A program made the position numbers and the translations under genes. A stretch of 64,000 nucleotides of DNA from Lachnospiraceae bacterium (GTDB lineage: Bacteria > Bacillota > Clostridia > Lachnospirales > Lachnospiraceae): NCBI GenBank assembly GCA_016284315.1, contig JAEEOO010000004.1, positions 62,001 to 126,000 of the forward strand. Reading direction: 5' to 3'. The stretch's first letter is position 1. Every line of letters starts with the position of its first letter. Positions 27,073 through 35,713 of the stretch are shown here, piece after piece. The notes below the pieces were generated by a model. The model searched no databases, was not told the DNA's origin, and saw nothing but the letters and a program-made list of their open reading frames with translations.

Positions 27073-27195
27073 AGAGACCTCCTTCGTTTCCGATTTATTA
27101 AAAAACAAATTATAAATGAAGATCAGTCTCCGCCCCCTGGGTAGTACACGTAGAACACATCTATTCAAGCAAAAGTTGTTATGCGGTTGACAAAT

Positions 27196-27204
27196 ATTAT
27201 ATCA
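27196..27204 (-). promoter_or_regulatory. Extended -10 promoter of the chemoreceptor gene
   Basis: In minus sense TGATATAAT, an extended -10, with a weak TTGTGG 18 nt upstream at the BMP gene end. The 12-mer TTGTGATATAAT is identical in the promoter of the HD-GYP gene (32170-32181). Confidence 0.6.
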
Positions 27205-27214
27205 CAAACCGGGC

Positions 27215-28417
27215 TTACTCCACAATAGTAATGACGTCTTTCAAAATATAATCAAATAAGGGATAAGAGCAGTGGTCATTCTCAAGGTAACCCTCTGTCA
27301 GATCAATGGTTTTGGAGCGGTCCTTTACGTTAACGCCCACATAATCGCCCTTGAACACTATGTCCACATTTCCGCGTTTAAACTGCTCTATTGCGCTATC
27401 CATTGCTTCCTGAGTACCGGGAGCGCAAACCTGAAGATTGAGGTCGATCATTTCTACCCAGCCTTTCTCAAAACCGGCAGACACATCGGTTCCGTGAAGA
27501 TTTCCCGAAATCATATGTTCAATCTTATTATTCGACATCACTGCTCCAACAGCTGAAAGTACATAGGGTTCCCAACATATTCTTGAGGTTACAAGAGATG
27601 TTCCGGGAGCAACCTCTGACATGCTCTGGTTGTAGCCTACGAAATATACTTCCTTTTCGGCATCTTCATTAATGGCTTCCTCGCAGGCAATAGCAGGGCC
27701 AATGGTGTCGGTATGCTGAGAAATAACAACACATCCGTCAGCAATAAGGCGCTCAGCCGCATCCTTTTCCTGTGCGTAACTACTCCATGTTTGTGTGTAG
27801 CATACCTCCATTACCGCAGTAGGAACAACAGAGCGCACACCAAGTATAAACGCGGTATATCCTGAAATAACTTCCGATGTGGGAAAAGCAGCAACAAAAC
27901 CTACCAAAGCCTGGTCCTCTGTAATGGTACCTTCCTCGATCATCTGCTTGATCTTCATTCCGGCAGCGATTCCGCTAACATATCTTCCCTGATATGCCTC
28001 GCCCTTAAAAGTGTGATAGTTTTCCGGAACGGGTACGTCTTCCATATCCATGTATGAAGTCTGGCAAAACTGAGTGTCGGGATACTTAGGTGCAAGCTTC
28101 ATAACAAGTTCACTGTATCCGTTAAAAAAGATGATATCGCATCCTGCTTCAGCCAGTTCCCTTAAAGGCTCTTCCATCTCATCATCGATAACGTTACTGC
28201 AAGTCAGGATATCTACTTTGTCTCCGTACTTCTTTTCAAGTGCATCCTTTGCAAGGGAGAAATTGTAGGTGTAAGGTGTGCTCTCATCGTTATCATAGAT
28301 AAAACCAACGGTTAGATGGTCCTTCACACCTGTAAGGTTCATGAGTTTAAGGATAAGAACGATGCCACCAAGTATGACTATGCAAGTAAGTATTACTGTT
28401 ATATATACTTTTCTCAT
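27215..28417 (-). CDS. Membrane-anchored BMP-family (PnrA-like) substrate-binding protein
   Basis: A 400-residue protein of the basic-membrane-protein (BMP/PnrA, Med) family, whose studied members bind nucleosides for ABC import. A single N-terminal helix (6-26) has no lipobox Cys, so it is tethered by a membrane anchor and not a lipid. The mature part starts with the family pattern Val-Gly-Phe-Ile-Tyr-Asp and has the Ile-Phe-Phe-Asn-Gly and Val-Gly-Phe-Val-Ala strands of a type I periplasmic-binding fold. No permease or ATPase is nearby. Its ATG overlaps the stop of the HD-GYP gene by 4 nt, so it may act as a sensor subunit, not a transporter subunit. This role is inference. Confidence 0.85.
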   Translation of the reverse strand: MRKVYITVILTCIVILGGIVLILKLMNLTGVKDHLTVGFIYDNDESTPYTYNFSLAKDALEKKYGDKVDILTCSNVIDDEMEEPLRELAEAGCDIIFFNGYSELVMKLAPKYPDTQFCQTSYMDMEDVPVPENYHTFKGEAYQGRYVSGIAAGMKIKQMIEEGTITEDQALVGFVAAFPTSEVISGYTAFILGVRSVVPTAVMEVCYTQTWSSYAQEKDAAERLIADGCVVISQHTDTIGPAIACEEAINEDAEKEVYFVGYNQSMSEVAPGTSLVTSRICWEPYVLSAVGAVMSNNKIEHMISGNLHGTDVSAGFEKGWVEMIDLNLQVCAPGTQEAMDSAIEQFKRGNVDIVFKGDYVGVNVKDRSKTIDLTEGYLENDHCSYPLFDYILKDVITIVE

Positions 28418-31400
28418 ATCATGGTATCCTCCTCATCATTGTCCTCGGATCTGTATTTTACATCTCTTAAATCTTCTTTATTTTCGCCCTTGTCGCCCAT
28501 CTCAGCGGCCTGGATCTTTTTATCTTCCTCCACTCGGCGCTTTAATTCTTCCTGAGCTTCCTGATCTGCCTGTTCAACCTCCGCACGTTTCTGAGCATAG
28601 AGTTCATCAAGGTTGATGATCTTTCTATCGATCAGCCTCATGAAAGCATCCAAGGCATCGGGATCAAACTGAGTACCTCTGCCTCGCTTCATCTCATTCA
28701 TTACATAATCCGTATCCATGTGGTTACGATATACACGGTTTGATGTCATTGCATCGAAAGTATCCGCAACGCTTATGATACGGGCATACAAAGGAATCTC
28801 CTCGCCTTTAAGTCCTTCCGGGTATCCCTTTCCGTCATATCTCTCATGATGGTATTTTGTTCCATCGGTTACGTGGTCAACCAACGTAAAATCTTTTAAG
28901 ATCTCAGATCCTCTGATAACATGGGACTTCATCTTTGCATACTCTTCATCATCAAGACGTCCCACCTTATTAAGTACGCTGTCCGGAATTGCAATCTTTC
29001 CGATATCGTGCATCTGTGCGATCTTTCCGATATTGGAAATCTCTTTTCTCTTCTTAAATCCCTTGAAGCAACCCATCTCTTTCGCGATCATCATTGAATA
29101 CTGGGCAACACGCATGGAGTGCTGATGTGTACGCACGTCCTTAGCATCGACTGCGTTTGCGATCGCAACAACTGTTTGATTGGCCATATCCAATTTGATC
29201 TGTTGCTGGTTAAGCTGTCTCTGAACGATCAGCCATGTAAACCAGATGAGCATCAACGAAAGGATCAGCAGCATATAGACTCTAAAGCCCGGTCTTTCGT
29301 ATAGCTCGCCTTCTTTAACTATGTCAAATTCCCTCTCCTCCAATATCCTTTCACCGGAACTGTCGATGATTGCAAGGTGGAAGGTATAACTTCCTGCAGG
29401 GAGATTGACGTAGATTATATTGTTCAAATTGCTCTGAGGTAAGATAGTCCACTGATTATCAAAGCCCTCAAGAAAATAACCTACATTGGGTTCCTGAATG
29501 GTATAGTTCAAGATCTCGGGGCCAAGTTCAACACGGTTAACACCCCTGCCAACGGTTATAGCTCCCATTCTCGCGATGGGCTGGTTTACACCATCAAGCC
29601 TTACGGAAGCAAGCTGCATTCTGTAGGAACGAACATCGGAGTTGTACTTTTCAACGTCGATGACATATACACCTGTATCGCAGGGAAGGAAGAGTTCTCC
29701 GATTCCGTTATAATAGTTCCATGAATTTGCGGTAAGGGATGTTCCGAGGCCTCTTCTTGCATCAAGAAGTTCCCAAGCCATATCGCTGTTGTCAGATACA
29801 AGTTCATCGCGCTCTACAACATAGATTCCGGCACTGGACATAACGAATAATGTATCGTCATCCTTTACCCAGATATCGTAGTTGTTAAAGTAAGGGAATT
29901 TATCGAGGGTACGGATGGTCTCATCTTCTTCCAAATAGCAAAGTCCGTTACTGGTTACAAGGAAAACGCCCTCTGATTTAGGATCCTTTACTGTTCGTAA
30001 GATTACATCACTGGAAAGTCCGTCATCACGGGTAAGCATTTTTTCTACTTTTCCGTCTTTAAGGACAGCGATTCCATCACCATCGGTTCCCGCAAGGATC
30101 GTGCCGTTTGAAAGTTCCGTAACGGTAAGGATCATGGAATTGATGGGTCCGTTAGCATTCTTAATTGAATTAACTATCTCATGGTCCCTGATAAAACTGA
30201 TTCCGGAATCTCCTGCTGCCAGGATGGTTCCGTCCGAAAGTTCAGTTACGATCCTCGCCTTGTTTCCGGCGCTTCCGGTGTCCTTATTGTAAGCCCAGGA
30301 CTCTCCGTTGGCGGCATATTCAAGAAGACCGCTTCCGTAGGTACAGATCCATAAATGATTATTTGAATCCACATACATGCAGCGGATCCTCTTTCCGTCC
30401 AATTCTTCAGTAAGGGAATTAAAGATCTGGTTGTGACATGCTTTATCAACGATCTCAAGACCGTTATCTGTTCCGAAGTAATATTGTCTTTCCCAATAAA
30501 CTATGGCATTGACAACGTGGCGCTCCATTCCGATAGAACCGAAAACATCCTTAAAGGGTGATTTTGCCATTCTAAGGAGTCCAAGTCTTGATGATGTGAA
30601 CCAAAGGTTACCCTGGTAGTCATAGAGCATGTTGTCGATGGAGTTGTTAAACTCGTTGGTGTTAATGATATGATAACCATCGGCATCAACATAAGAAACT
30701 CCGCTGTCCGTTGTGATAAACAGGGTTCCGTCGCTTAAGTATTTGATATTGTTAATACTTTTAACATCATCACAGGTCTCAGTCTTGATAAGGCTGATCT
30801 TTTCATTCGAAATGTCATAGCAATAAATATGATTAGTGGAAGTACCAACCATAAGATTTCCGTCAGGAGCAAATGCACAGCAGTTAAAGTCCTCCTCACC
30901 GTTTGTCAGTTTAAGTGAATCAAGGATCTTTCCGCCCTTGAGCAAGAACAGGGTACCGTCTGAGGCTATTGTTGCAACATGATCTTCTTCGTCGGATGAA
31001 ATGCTGTCTGCGTTTGTTACCTCGTCCAAAGTCGCAACAGCTTTTAAACCGTTATTCATCTCAAGGAGCTGCATACTTGATGCGGTTCCAACATAATAAT
31101 ACCCATCGGATGCACTGGTAATGCAGCGAACAGAGTTGGAAGGTAACCCCTCAGACTCATCAATTACATTTGCTACCTTTTCGCGGATAACAATAGAAAG
31201 GCCGTTATCGTTGGTACCGATCCAAAGACGTCCTTCCTCATCCACATAAAGGCAGTTAACATTCCTTACGGACTCATAATCATCGATCCAACGAAAGTCA
31301 CGGCCGTTGTAACGGTAAAGTCCCGCATAGGTTCCTATCCAAAGAACACCGTCGTTGGTCTGGGCAATGTCGTTGGCTTCTCCGCAAGGAAGTCCGTTGT

Positions 31401-32100
31401 TGCTGCTATATATACTTTGTACATAATCGTTATAATCGGGAGTTTCACGAGGAGTTGCGTTGGTAGCGTTAGAAGACATACTCCAGGTAAGACCTAAAGT
31501 AAGGCAAAGAATAATTACACTCAAAGTAGAGACGCTTTTTTCGGGAGAAGTTTCTTCAAACTTCTTAAAACGTCTTACCAGAATTAAGATATATACTGTT
31601 GCAATAGTAAGGATCTTGTCAACGAATTCAAGAGCCAACTGACCAAGGATCGTACATACTACAAGAGGGAAATTTTTATCGAGAAGATAATCGATTATGC
31701 CGTCGCCCCATCTGTTTCCGGTGTAACCTTTGTCCAAGATAAGATCAAGTGGAACAGAAACCACAAGAGCTGTAAGCATAGCGAGAGAAGCGGCTTTCAT
31801 AAAGCCGTAGAACTGATTGAACCATTTCTTTTTTGCGGCATAGCCTACGATAATGCCAATGGCTATACTGGTCAATGAATAAAACATTGACAGATGGTTT
31901 ATAACACTATAGGCGAGGTTACCCGTAACCCCGACTATAGCGCCGCAAATTGGACCACCTACATATGCGCATAGAACAGTTCCAAAGGAATCAGCCCATA
32001 AAGGCAGCTGAAATTTCACAGCAAGGAGTTTACCAATAATGTTAACTCCAACACAAACAGCAGTAAAAAGAATAATTCGCAGGACCTTCCACTCTCTCAT
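28414..32100 (-). CDS. ECF-S-like / beta-propeller / Y_Y_Y / HD-GYP signalling protein
   Basis: A 1228-residue multidomain protein. Residues about 1-190 form five to six helices with a Leu-Trp-Ala-Asp-Ser-Phe-Gly-Thr and Gly-Pro-x-x-Gly-Ala-x-Val-Gly pattern seen in ECF transporter S-components. An extracellular region (about 225-840) holds repeated Ile-Trp/Leu-Trp-Ile-Gly-Thr propeller blades of the two-component-regulator type, then a Y_Y_Y domain (about 860-945). After one helix (about 955-975), a cytoplasmic HD-GYP c-di-GMP phosphodiesterase follows, with His-Asp-Ile-Gly-Lys, the downstream His pairs and His-His-Glu-Arg-Tyr-Asp-Gly-x-Gly-Tyr-Pro. The C-tail is a charged coiled coil. The start has GAGGAG 9 nt upstream. 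It is coupled to the BMP gene by a 4-nt overlap. Confidence 0.9.
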   Translation of the reverse strand: MREWKVLRIILFTAVCVGVNIIGKLLAVKFQLPLWADSFGTVLCAYVGGPICGAIVGVTGNLAYSVINHLSMFYSLTSIAIGIIVGYAAKKKWFNQFYGFMKAASLAMLTALVVSVPLDLILDKGYTGNRWGDGIIDYLLDKNFPLVVCTILGQLALEFVDKILTIATVYILILVRRFKKFEETSPEKSVSTLSVIILCLTLGLTWSMSSNATNATPRETPDYNDYVQSIYSSNNGLPCGEANDIAQTNDGVLWIGTYAGLYRYNGRDFRWIDDYESVRNVNCLYVDEEGRLWIGTNDNGLSIVIREKVANVIDESEGLPSNSVRCITSASDGYYYVGTASSMQLLEMNNGLKAVATLDEVTNADSISSDEEDHVATIASDGTLFLLKGGKILDSLKLTNGEEDFNCCAFAPDGNLMVGTSTNHIYCYDISNEKISLIKTETCDDVKSINNIKYLSDGTLFITTDSGVSYVDADGYHIINTNEFNNSIDNMLYDYQGNLWFTSSRLGLLRMAKSPFKDVFGSIGMERHVVNAIVYWERQYYFGTDNGLEIVDKACHNQIFNSLTEELDGKRIRCMYVDSNNHLWICTYGSGLLEYAANGESWAYNKDTGSAGNKARIVTELSDGTILAAGDSGISFIRDHEIVNSIKNANGPINSMILTVTELSNGTILAGTDGDGIAVLKDGKVEKMLTRDDGLSSDVILRTVKDPKSEGVFLVTSNGLCYLEEDETIRTLDKFPYFNNYDIWVKDDDTLFVMSSAGIYVVERDELVSDNSDMAWELLDARRGLGTSLTANSWNYYNGIGELFLPCDTGVYVIDVEKYNSDVRSYRMQLASVRLDGVNQPIARMGAITVGRGVNRVELGPEILNYTIQEPNVGYFLEGFDNQWTILPQSNLNNIIYVNLPAGSYTFHLAIIDSSGERILEEREFDIVKEGELYERPGFRVYMLLILSLMLIWFTWLIVQRQLNQQQIKLDMANQTVVAIANAVDAKDVRTHQHSMRVAQYSMMIAKEMGCFKGFKKRKEISNIGKIAQMHDIGKIAIPDSVLNKVGRLDDEEYAKMKSHVIRGSEILKDFTLVDHVTDGTKYHHERYDGKGYPEGLKGEEIPLYARIISVADTFDAMTSNRVYRNHMDTDYVMNEMKRGRGTQFDPDALDAFMRLIDRKIINLDELYAQKRAEVEQADQEAQEELKRRVEEDKKIQAAEMGDKGENKEDLRDVKYRSEDNDEEDTMI

Positions 32101-32169
32101 AAGTACAATCTCCTCAGAAAAAACTCTTAGAACCAAACCATATGTAAAAATTTTAATGCCTTTGGCTCG

Positions 32170-32196
32170 ATTATATCACAATTTGAGAGTTGTAAA
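32170..32196 (-). promoter_or_regulatory. Promoter of the HD-GYP/BMP operon
   Basis: An extended -10 TGATATAAT (32170-32178, minus sense) with TTTACA (32191-32196) at a short 15-nt spacing. It shares TTGTGATATAAT with the chemoreceptor promoter at 27196. Confidence 0.6.
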
Positions 32197-32205
32197 AACA
32201 AGAAT

Positions 32206-32970
32206 TTATAACACTACCAAGTAATCCTTTCCGTCGTTTTCGTCCTTTAAGCGTTTTACCGATACACCAAATACTTCGTTAATTACACCGCTATTTATTA
32301 TCTCTTCGGGACTGCCTGTTTTTATAATTTGTCTGTCCTTCATAACTATGACCTCATCGGCAATTTCAAGGGCTTTAGCAATGTCATGAAGCACTAATAT
32401 AGCACCTTTTCCCTCGTCCCGAAGAGCGCTGTATATATCTAAAATTTTCCTCTGACTGGGTATATCAAGATAAGTAGTCGGTTCATCGGCTACCAAAAAG
32501 CCGCAATTTTGAGCAAGTTGCATTGCTATAAAGGCACGCTGTCTGATGCCTCCTGACAGCGTGTCAACGCCCTTGCCGGAAAGGTCCGCTACTTCAGCCT
32601 TTCCCATAGCTTCATTAACTATCTTTCTATCTTCGCTTCCCATACTTCTTGAAAAACCAAGATACGGGAACCTTCCGTGAGAAACCAAAGTCTTTACGCT
32701 TATGGAGGGAATTACATTATGCACCTGTGGCAGAAAAGAAAGATTACGTGCTCTTTCCTTGGGTTTAAGAGCAAGATAATCTTGTCCTTCTAAAAGAATC
32801 TCACCGCCTGTTACTTTGCTGACTCCGTTAAGAGCCTGAACAAGAGTGGTCTTGCCACATCCGTTGGGGCCGATGATCGCCGTAAGCTTTCCGTTTTTAA
32901 ATGTCACATTTGCTTTTTTTATAATCTCCTCTCCCGATACAGAGAGAGATACATTTCTATACTCAAGCAT
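32206..32970 (-). CDS. FecE-type ABC ATPase (last gene of the sulfur operon)
   Basis: A 254-residue ATPase of iron-siderophore/cobalamin/haem import systems. Walker A is Gly-Pro-Asn-Gly-Cys-Gly-Lys-Thr-Thr (about 34-42), the signature is Leu-Ser-Gly-Gly-Ile-Arg-Gln-Arg, Walker B is Phe-Leu-Val-Ala-Asp-Glu-Pro and the switch is Leu-His-Asp-Ile. It overlaps the permease gene by 8 nt. With FecC (32963-33979) and the binding protein (34622-35689) it forms a full importer inside the homocysteine operon, interrupted only by the precorrin-2 dehydrogenase gene. The substrate is unknown; iron or a tetrapyrrole for the siroheme enzyme is one reasonable guess. Confidence 0.9.
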   Translation of the reverse strand: MLEYRNVSLSVSGEEIIKKANVTFKNGKLTAIIGPNGCGKTTLVQALNGVSKVTGGEILLEGQDYLALKPKERARNLSFLPQVHNVIPSISVKTLVSHGRFPYLGFSRSMGSEDRKIVNEAMGKAEVADLSGKGVDTLSGGIRQRAFIAMQLAQNCGFLVADEPTTYLDIPSQRKILDIYSALRDEGKGAILVLHDIAKALEIADEVIVMKDRQIIKTGSPEEIINSGVINEVFGVSVKRLKDENDGKDYLVVL

Positions 32971-33979
32971 GTAATCTTCGACCTCCCTTCTTTCTGATAA
33001 CCAAATACATAAAGAAAGGTCCGCCTATAAAGGACATTATTATTCCCGTAGGAATCTCGTAGGGTGAAAAAATAACACGGCTTAATACATCGCATAGCAT
33101 GACAAAGCTACCGCCCAGAAGTGCGCTGCAGGGAATTAAGAGCCTTGCATCATTTCCAAAAATCTTTCTGCAGATATGAGGCACGATAAGTCCCGCAAAG
33201 CTTAAGAGTCCCGCATAGCTTACAACGCATCCTGCAAGAAAACTGGAGATTGCAAGAAGAAGGAATCTGTTTATTCCGACTCTCATCCCGAGTGAACCAG
33301 CCACCTCATCTCCAAGGCCAAGCATATTCAAGGGTCTTGCCATTATAATTGCAAAGATTAATCCTACTGCTATTCCCATAGCGGGCAGTTTTATATCTCC
33401 AAAGCTGACTCCCGATAAAGAGCCCATCAAAAAGGAATTGATATTAAGAGAAATATCAGTATCAAGAGTTTTCAGAAGGTTAATTCCCGCGGTCAAAAAA
33501 CTGGATACGGTAATACCTGCCAGGATAATCGTAATCCTTGATGCGTCTGCGAAATATGCAATGGCAAAGATAAGCAGCGTAGCTACCAGTGCACCTGCAA
33601 AGGCAAACACGGGCTGAAGAAAAACCTTTTTAGGAAAAAGCATAATAGAGAGCATAACAAAAAATCCCGCTCCCGATCCGACGCCGATGGTATTGGGGCT
33701 GGCCAAAGCATTGTTCATTACTCCCTGAAGAATTACTCCGGCCACGGATAAACCTGCGCCTGCAAGAAGCCCCGCCACAACTCTTGGAAGTCTTATGGTC
33801 CTAATGATGGCATTTGATGCTGCTCCTGCCTCAGGCGTAAAAAGAGCCTTAACAACCTTTACTGGAGAAACCGCAACACTTCCGAAGGCGAGGGATAATG
33901 TAAACACCACCGCAAGAAGAATTAAAAGAAATATGATGTATAAAACATTTTTGTTTATAGTATTTGTCTTGTTATCCAT
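32963..33979 (-). CDS. FecCD-type ABC permease
   Basis: A 338-residue inner-membrane permease of the FecCD/BtuC family with about nine to ten helices. The family signature Arg-Leu-Pro-Arg-Val-Val-Ala-Gly-Leu-Leu-Ala-Gly-Ala-Gly-Leu lies near residue 60, and the late Gly-Leu-Ile-Val-Pro-His-Ile-Cys-Arg coupling-helix region near residue 260. No clear Shine-Dalgarno site precedes the ATG; translation may be coupled to the gene ending at 34000. One permease gene is present, so it should work as a homodimer. Confidence 0.92.
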   Translation of the reverse strand: MDNKTNTINKNVLYIIFLLILLAVVFTLSLAFGSVAVSPVKVVKALFTPEAGAASNAIIRTIRLPRVVAGLLAGAGLSVAGVILQGVMNNALASPNTIGVGSGAGFFVMLSIMLFPKKVFLQPVFAFAGALVATLLIFAIAYFADASRITIILAGITVSSFLTAGINLLKTLDTDISLNINSFLMGSLSGVSFGDIKLPAMGIAVGLIFAIIMARPLNMLGLGDEVAGSLGMRVGINRFLLLAISSFLAGCVVSYAGLLSFAGLIVPHICRKIFGNDARLLIPCSALLGGSFVMLCDVLSRVIFSPYEIPTGIIMSFIGGPFFMYLVIRKKGGRRLHA

Positions 33980-33999
33980 TGGTTACGCATTAATACTTT

Positions 34000-34608
34000 C
34001 TATAATTCGTTTACTATTTCTTTTATCTCTTCTTTTGTTAATGCTCTTCCTTTTTCCAAAGCCACATCCGCTGCCAGTTTGAATACCTTATGTCTTTTCT
34101 TTGCATCCGGTACGCTTTTCTTAATATCTTCCCTTATGCTTCCAAGATAATCCAAAATATCCTCGATATTGTCAGGGATAAGATTTTCAAATTCTTTTCG
34201 TAATCTGATCGCTACCTGGGGGCTTGCTCCGGAGCTTGTTATTCCGGCTACCAGTTCTCCACGCTTAACAACCGAAGGAAAAATAAAATCGCATTTGTCC
34301 TTGTCATCAACAACATTTATTGGAATACGATTCTCTCTGCACAGTTCGCAGATTTCTTCGTTAACCTCTTCTATATCCGTAGCGGCTATTACAAAATCCG
34401 CGCCGAGGATGTCACCCGGCGCGTACTTTCTATTTTCGAAGCTTATATTTTCTATTTTTTTAATTTCGAGGAGGATATCCGGGGCAATTACGTGAATAAA
34501 AGCCCCAAAGTCCTTCAGTCGCTCCACTTTTTCAAGAGCAACTTTACCACCCCCGATAATGAGTATTTGCTTGTTTCTCAGTTCAAAGAAAAATGGAAAA
34601 TATGCCAT
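34000..34608 (-). CDS. Precorrin-2 dehydrogenase / sirohydrochlorin ferrochelatase (CysG N-domain type)
   Basis: A 202-residue enzyme oxidising precorrin-2 to sirohydrochlorin with NAD and, in bifunctional members, inserting iron to give sirohaem. An NAD-binding Gly-Gly-Gly-Lys-Val-Ala lies near residue 19. The family signature Asn-Val-Val-Asp-Asp-x-x-x-Cys-Asp-Phe-Ile-Phe-Pro lies near residue 110, followed by Thr-Ser-Gly-Ala-Ser-Pro. The methyltransferase half of CysG is absent, so uroporphyrinogen III methylation must come from elsewhere. The start is the Met at 34606-34608 with AAAGGA upstream; the upstream Met would overlap the previous gene. Its place fits supply of sirohaem to the sulfite reductase at 37432-38301. 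Confidence 0.9.
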   Translation of the reverse strand: MAYFPFFFELRNKQILIIGGGKVALEKVERLKDFGAFIHVIAPDILLEIKKIENISFENRKYAPGDILGADFVIAATDIEEVNEEICELCRENRIPINVVDDKDKCDFIFPSVVKRGELVAGITSSGASPQVAIRLRKEFENLIPDNIEDILDYLGSIREDIKKSVPDAKKRHKVFKLAADVALEKGRALTKEEIKEIVNEL

Positions 34609-34621
34609 ATCGAAAATCCTT

Positions 34622-35689
34622 TTAATTATCCCCGTACAAAATGTCTGCGAGAATCTTGTATGCCTCGCCCCATCTTGCATTGGGCTTTGAATTGTACAGA
34701 GATTTATCTATCTCATAATAATTGCCGTTCTTTACGGCGGTTAAGGAACTCCAGGCAGGATGATTCTTTAAAAGCTCCTCTACATTTGCAAGAGCAGCCT
34801 CAGTGTCCTCTCCCTGAGTTGTAACAAAGATATAATCGGGATCTTCCGCAACGATTGCCTCAAGGCTTAAATCCTCAAGAAGACCTTTCTCGGAATCTGC
34901 AATGTTTACAGTTCCCAAATCAGCAAGAATTTCTCCTCCGACAGTCCCTTTGCTTCCCTTAGCTTTTACGTTGCTTGCTGCGGCGCGAATAAAGAGAACG
35001 GTAGGCTGAGCTTCATTCTTTTCAAGAGCAGCTGCCGCTTTCTTCTTCTGTTCCTCAATTTCCTTTGCTATTTCGGTTCCGTACTTTTCGTAGTTTTCAG
35101 ACTTTCCTGTAATCTCTGTAAAAGTACCAAGGACGTTCAAGTACTCGTCAAAATTTGATACTTCGAAATAAGCTACGTTTATTCCTGCCCCTTCCAAAGA
35201 ATCCAAAAGTTCAACCTGCGCATCCGTTCCGGCACTGGCAATAACAAAGTCGGGCTCAAGAGCAATAATCTGCTCAAGATCGGGACTCATGATGCTTCCG
35301 ATATTAACAACATCCTCGGATAAATTAAGATCAAAAGCAGTCCATGAATCCTTTGCTGTTCCTACAACTCCCCCTCCCGCAAGAAGCCATAAATCACAAA
35401 AACTTCCAAGAAGAGTAACAACTCTTTCAGGCTTTGAAACAATTACTTCTCTGCCCAGAGCATCGGTGAAAGTCACTTCAGAAACCGTTACTTCAACATC
35501 GAGACTTTCGGTAACGACATTTTCGATGATTTCGTTGTTCTCTGCAGTTTCTGTTTTTTCAACCACCAGTGCGTCCTTTTGTATGTTCGCAACAGTTTTA
35601 TCTGCGCATCCGGTAAAAGATACTTCCGTCAATAACAATCCTGCTGCCACAAAACCGATGGTTATTCTCTTTAAAACATTATTCTTCAT
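34622..35689 (-). CDS. FecB/BtuF-type substrate-binding lipoprotein
   Basis: A 355-residue extracellular binding protein for the FecCE importer. The signal peptide has Lys/Arg at the N-terminus, a hydrophobic core and a lipobox-like Phe-Thr-Gly-Cys27. The mature part starts with an acidic linker rich in Glu/Val and then enters the type III binding fold with Thr-Asp-Ala-Leu-Gly-Arg-Glu-Val and Arg-Val-Val-Thr-Leu-Leu-Gly. These are typical of binding proteins for metal chelates and corrinoids. AAGGAGG lies upstream of the ATG. It sits between the JAMM protease gene and the sirohaem gene. Confidence 0.9.
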   Translation of the reverse strand: MKNNVLKRITIGFVAAGLLLTEVSFTGCADKTVANIQKDALVVEKTETAENNEIIENVVTESLDVEVTVSEVTFTDALGREVIVSKPERVVTLLGSFCDLWLLAGGGVVGTAKDSWTAFDLNLSEDVVNIGSIMSPDLEQIIALEPDFVIASAGTDAQVELLDSLEGAGINVAYFEVSNFDEYLNVLGTFTEITGKSENYEKYGTEIAKEIEEQKKKAAAALEKNEAQPTVLFIRAAASNVKAKGSKGTVGGEILADLGTVNIADSEKGLLEDLSLEAIVAEDPDYIFVTTQGEDTEAALANVEELLKNHPAWSSLTAVKNGNYYEIDKSLYNSKPNARWGEAYKILADILYGDN

Positions 35690-35713
35690 AATCTTCCTCC
35701 TTAAGAATCAAAA

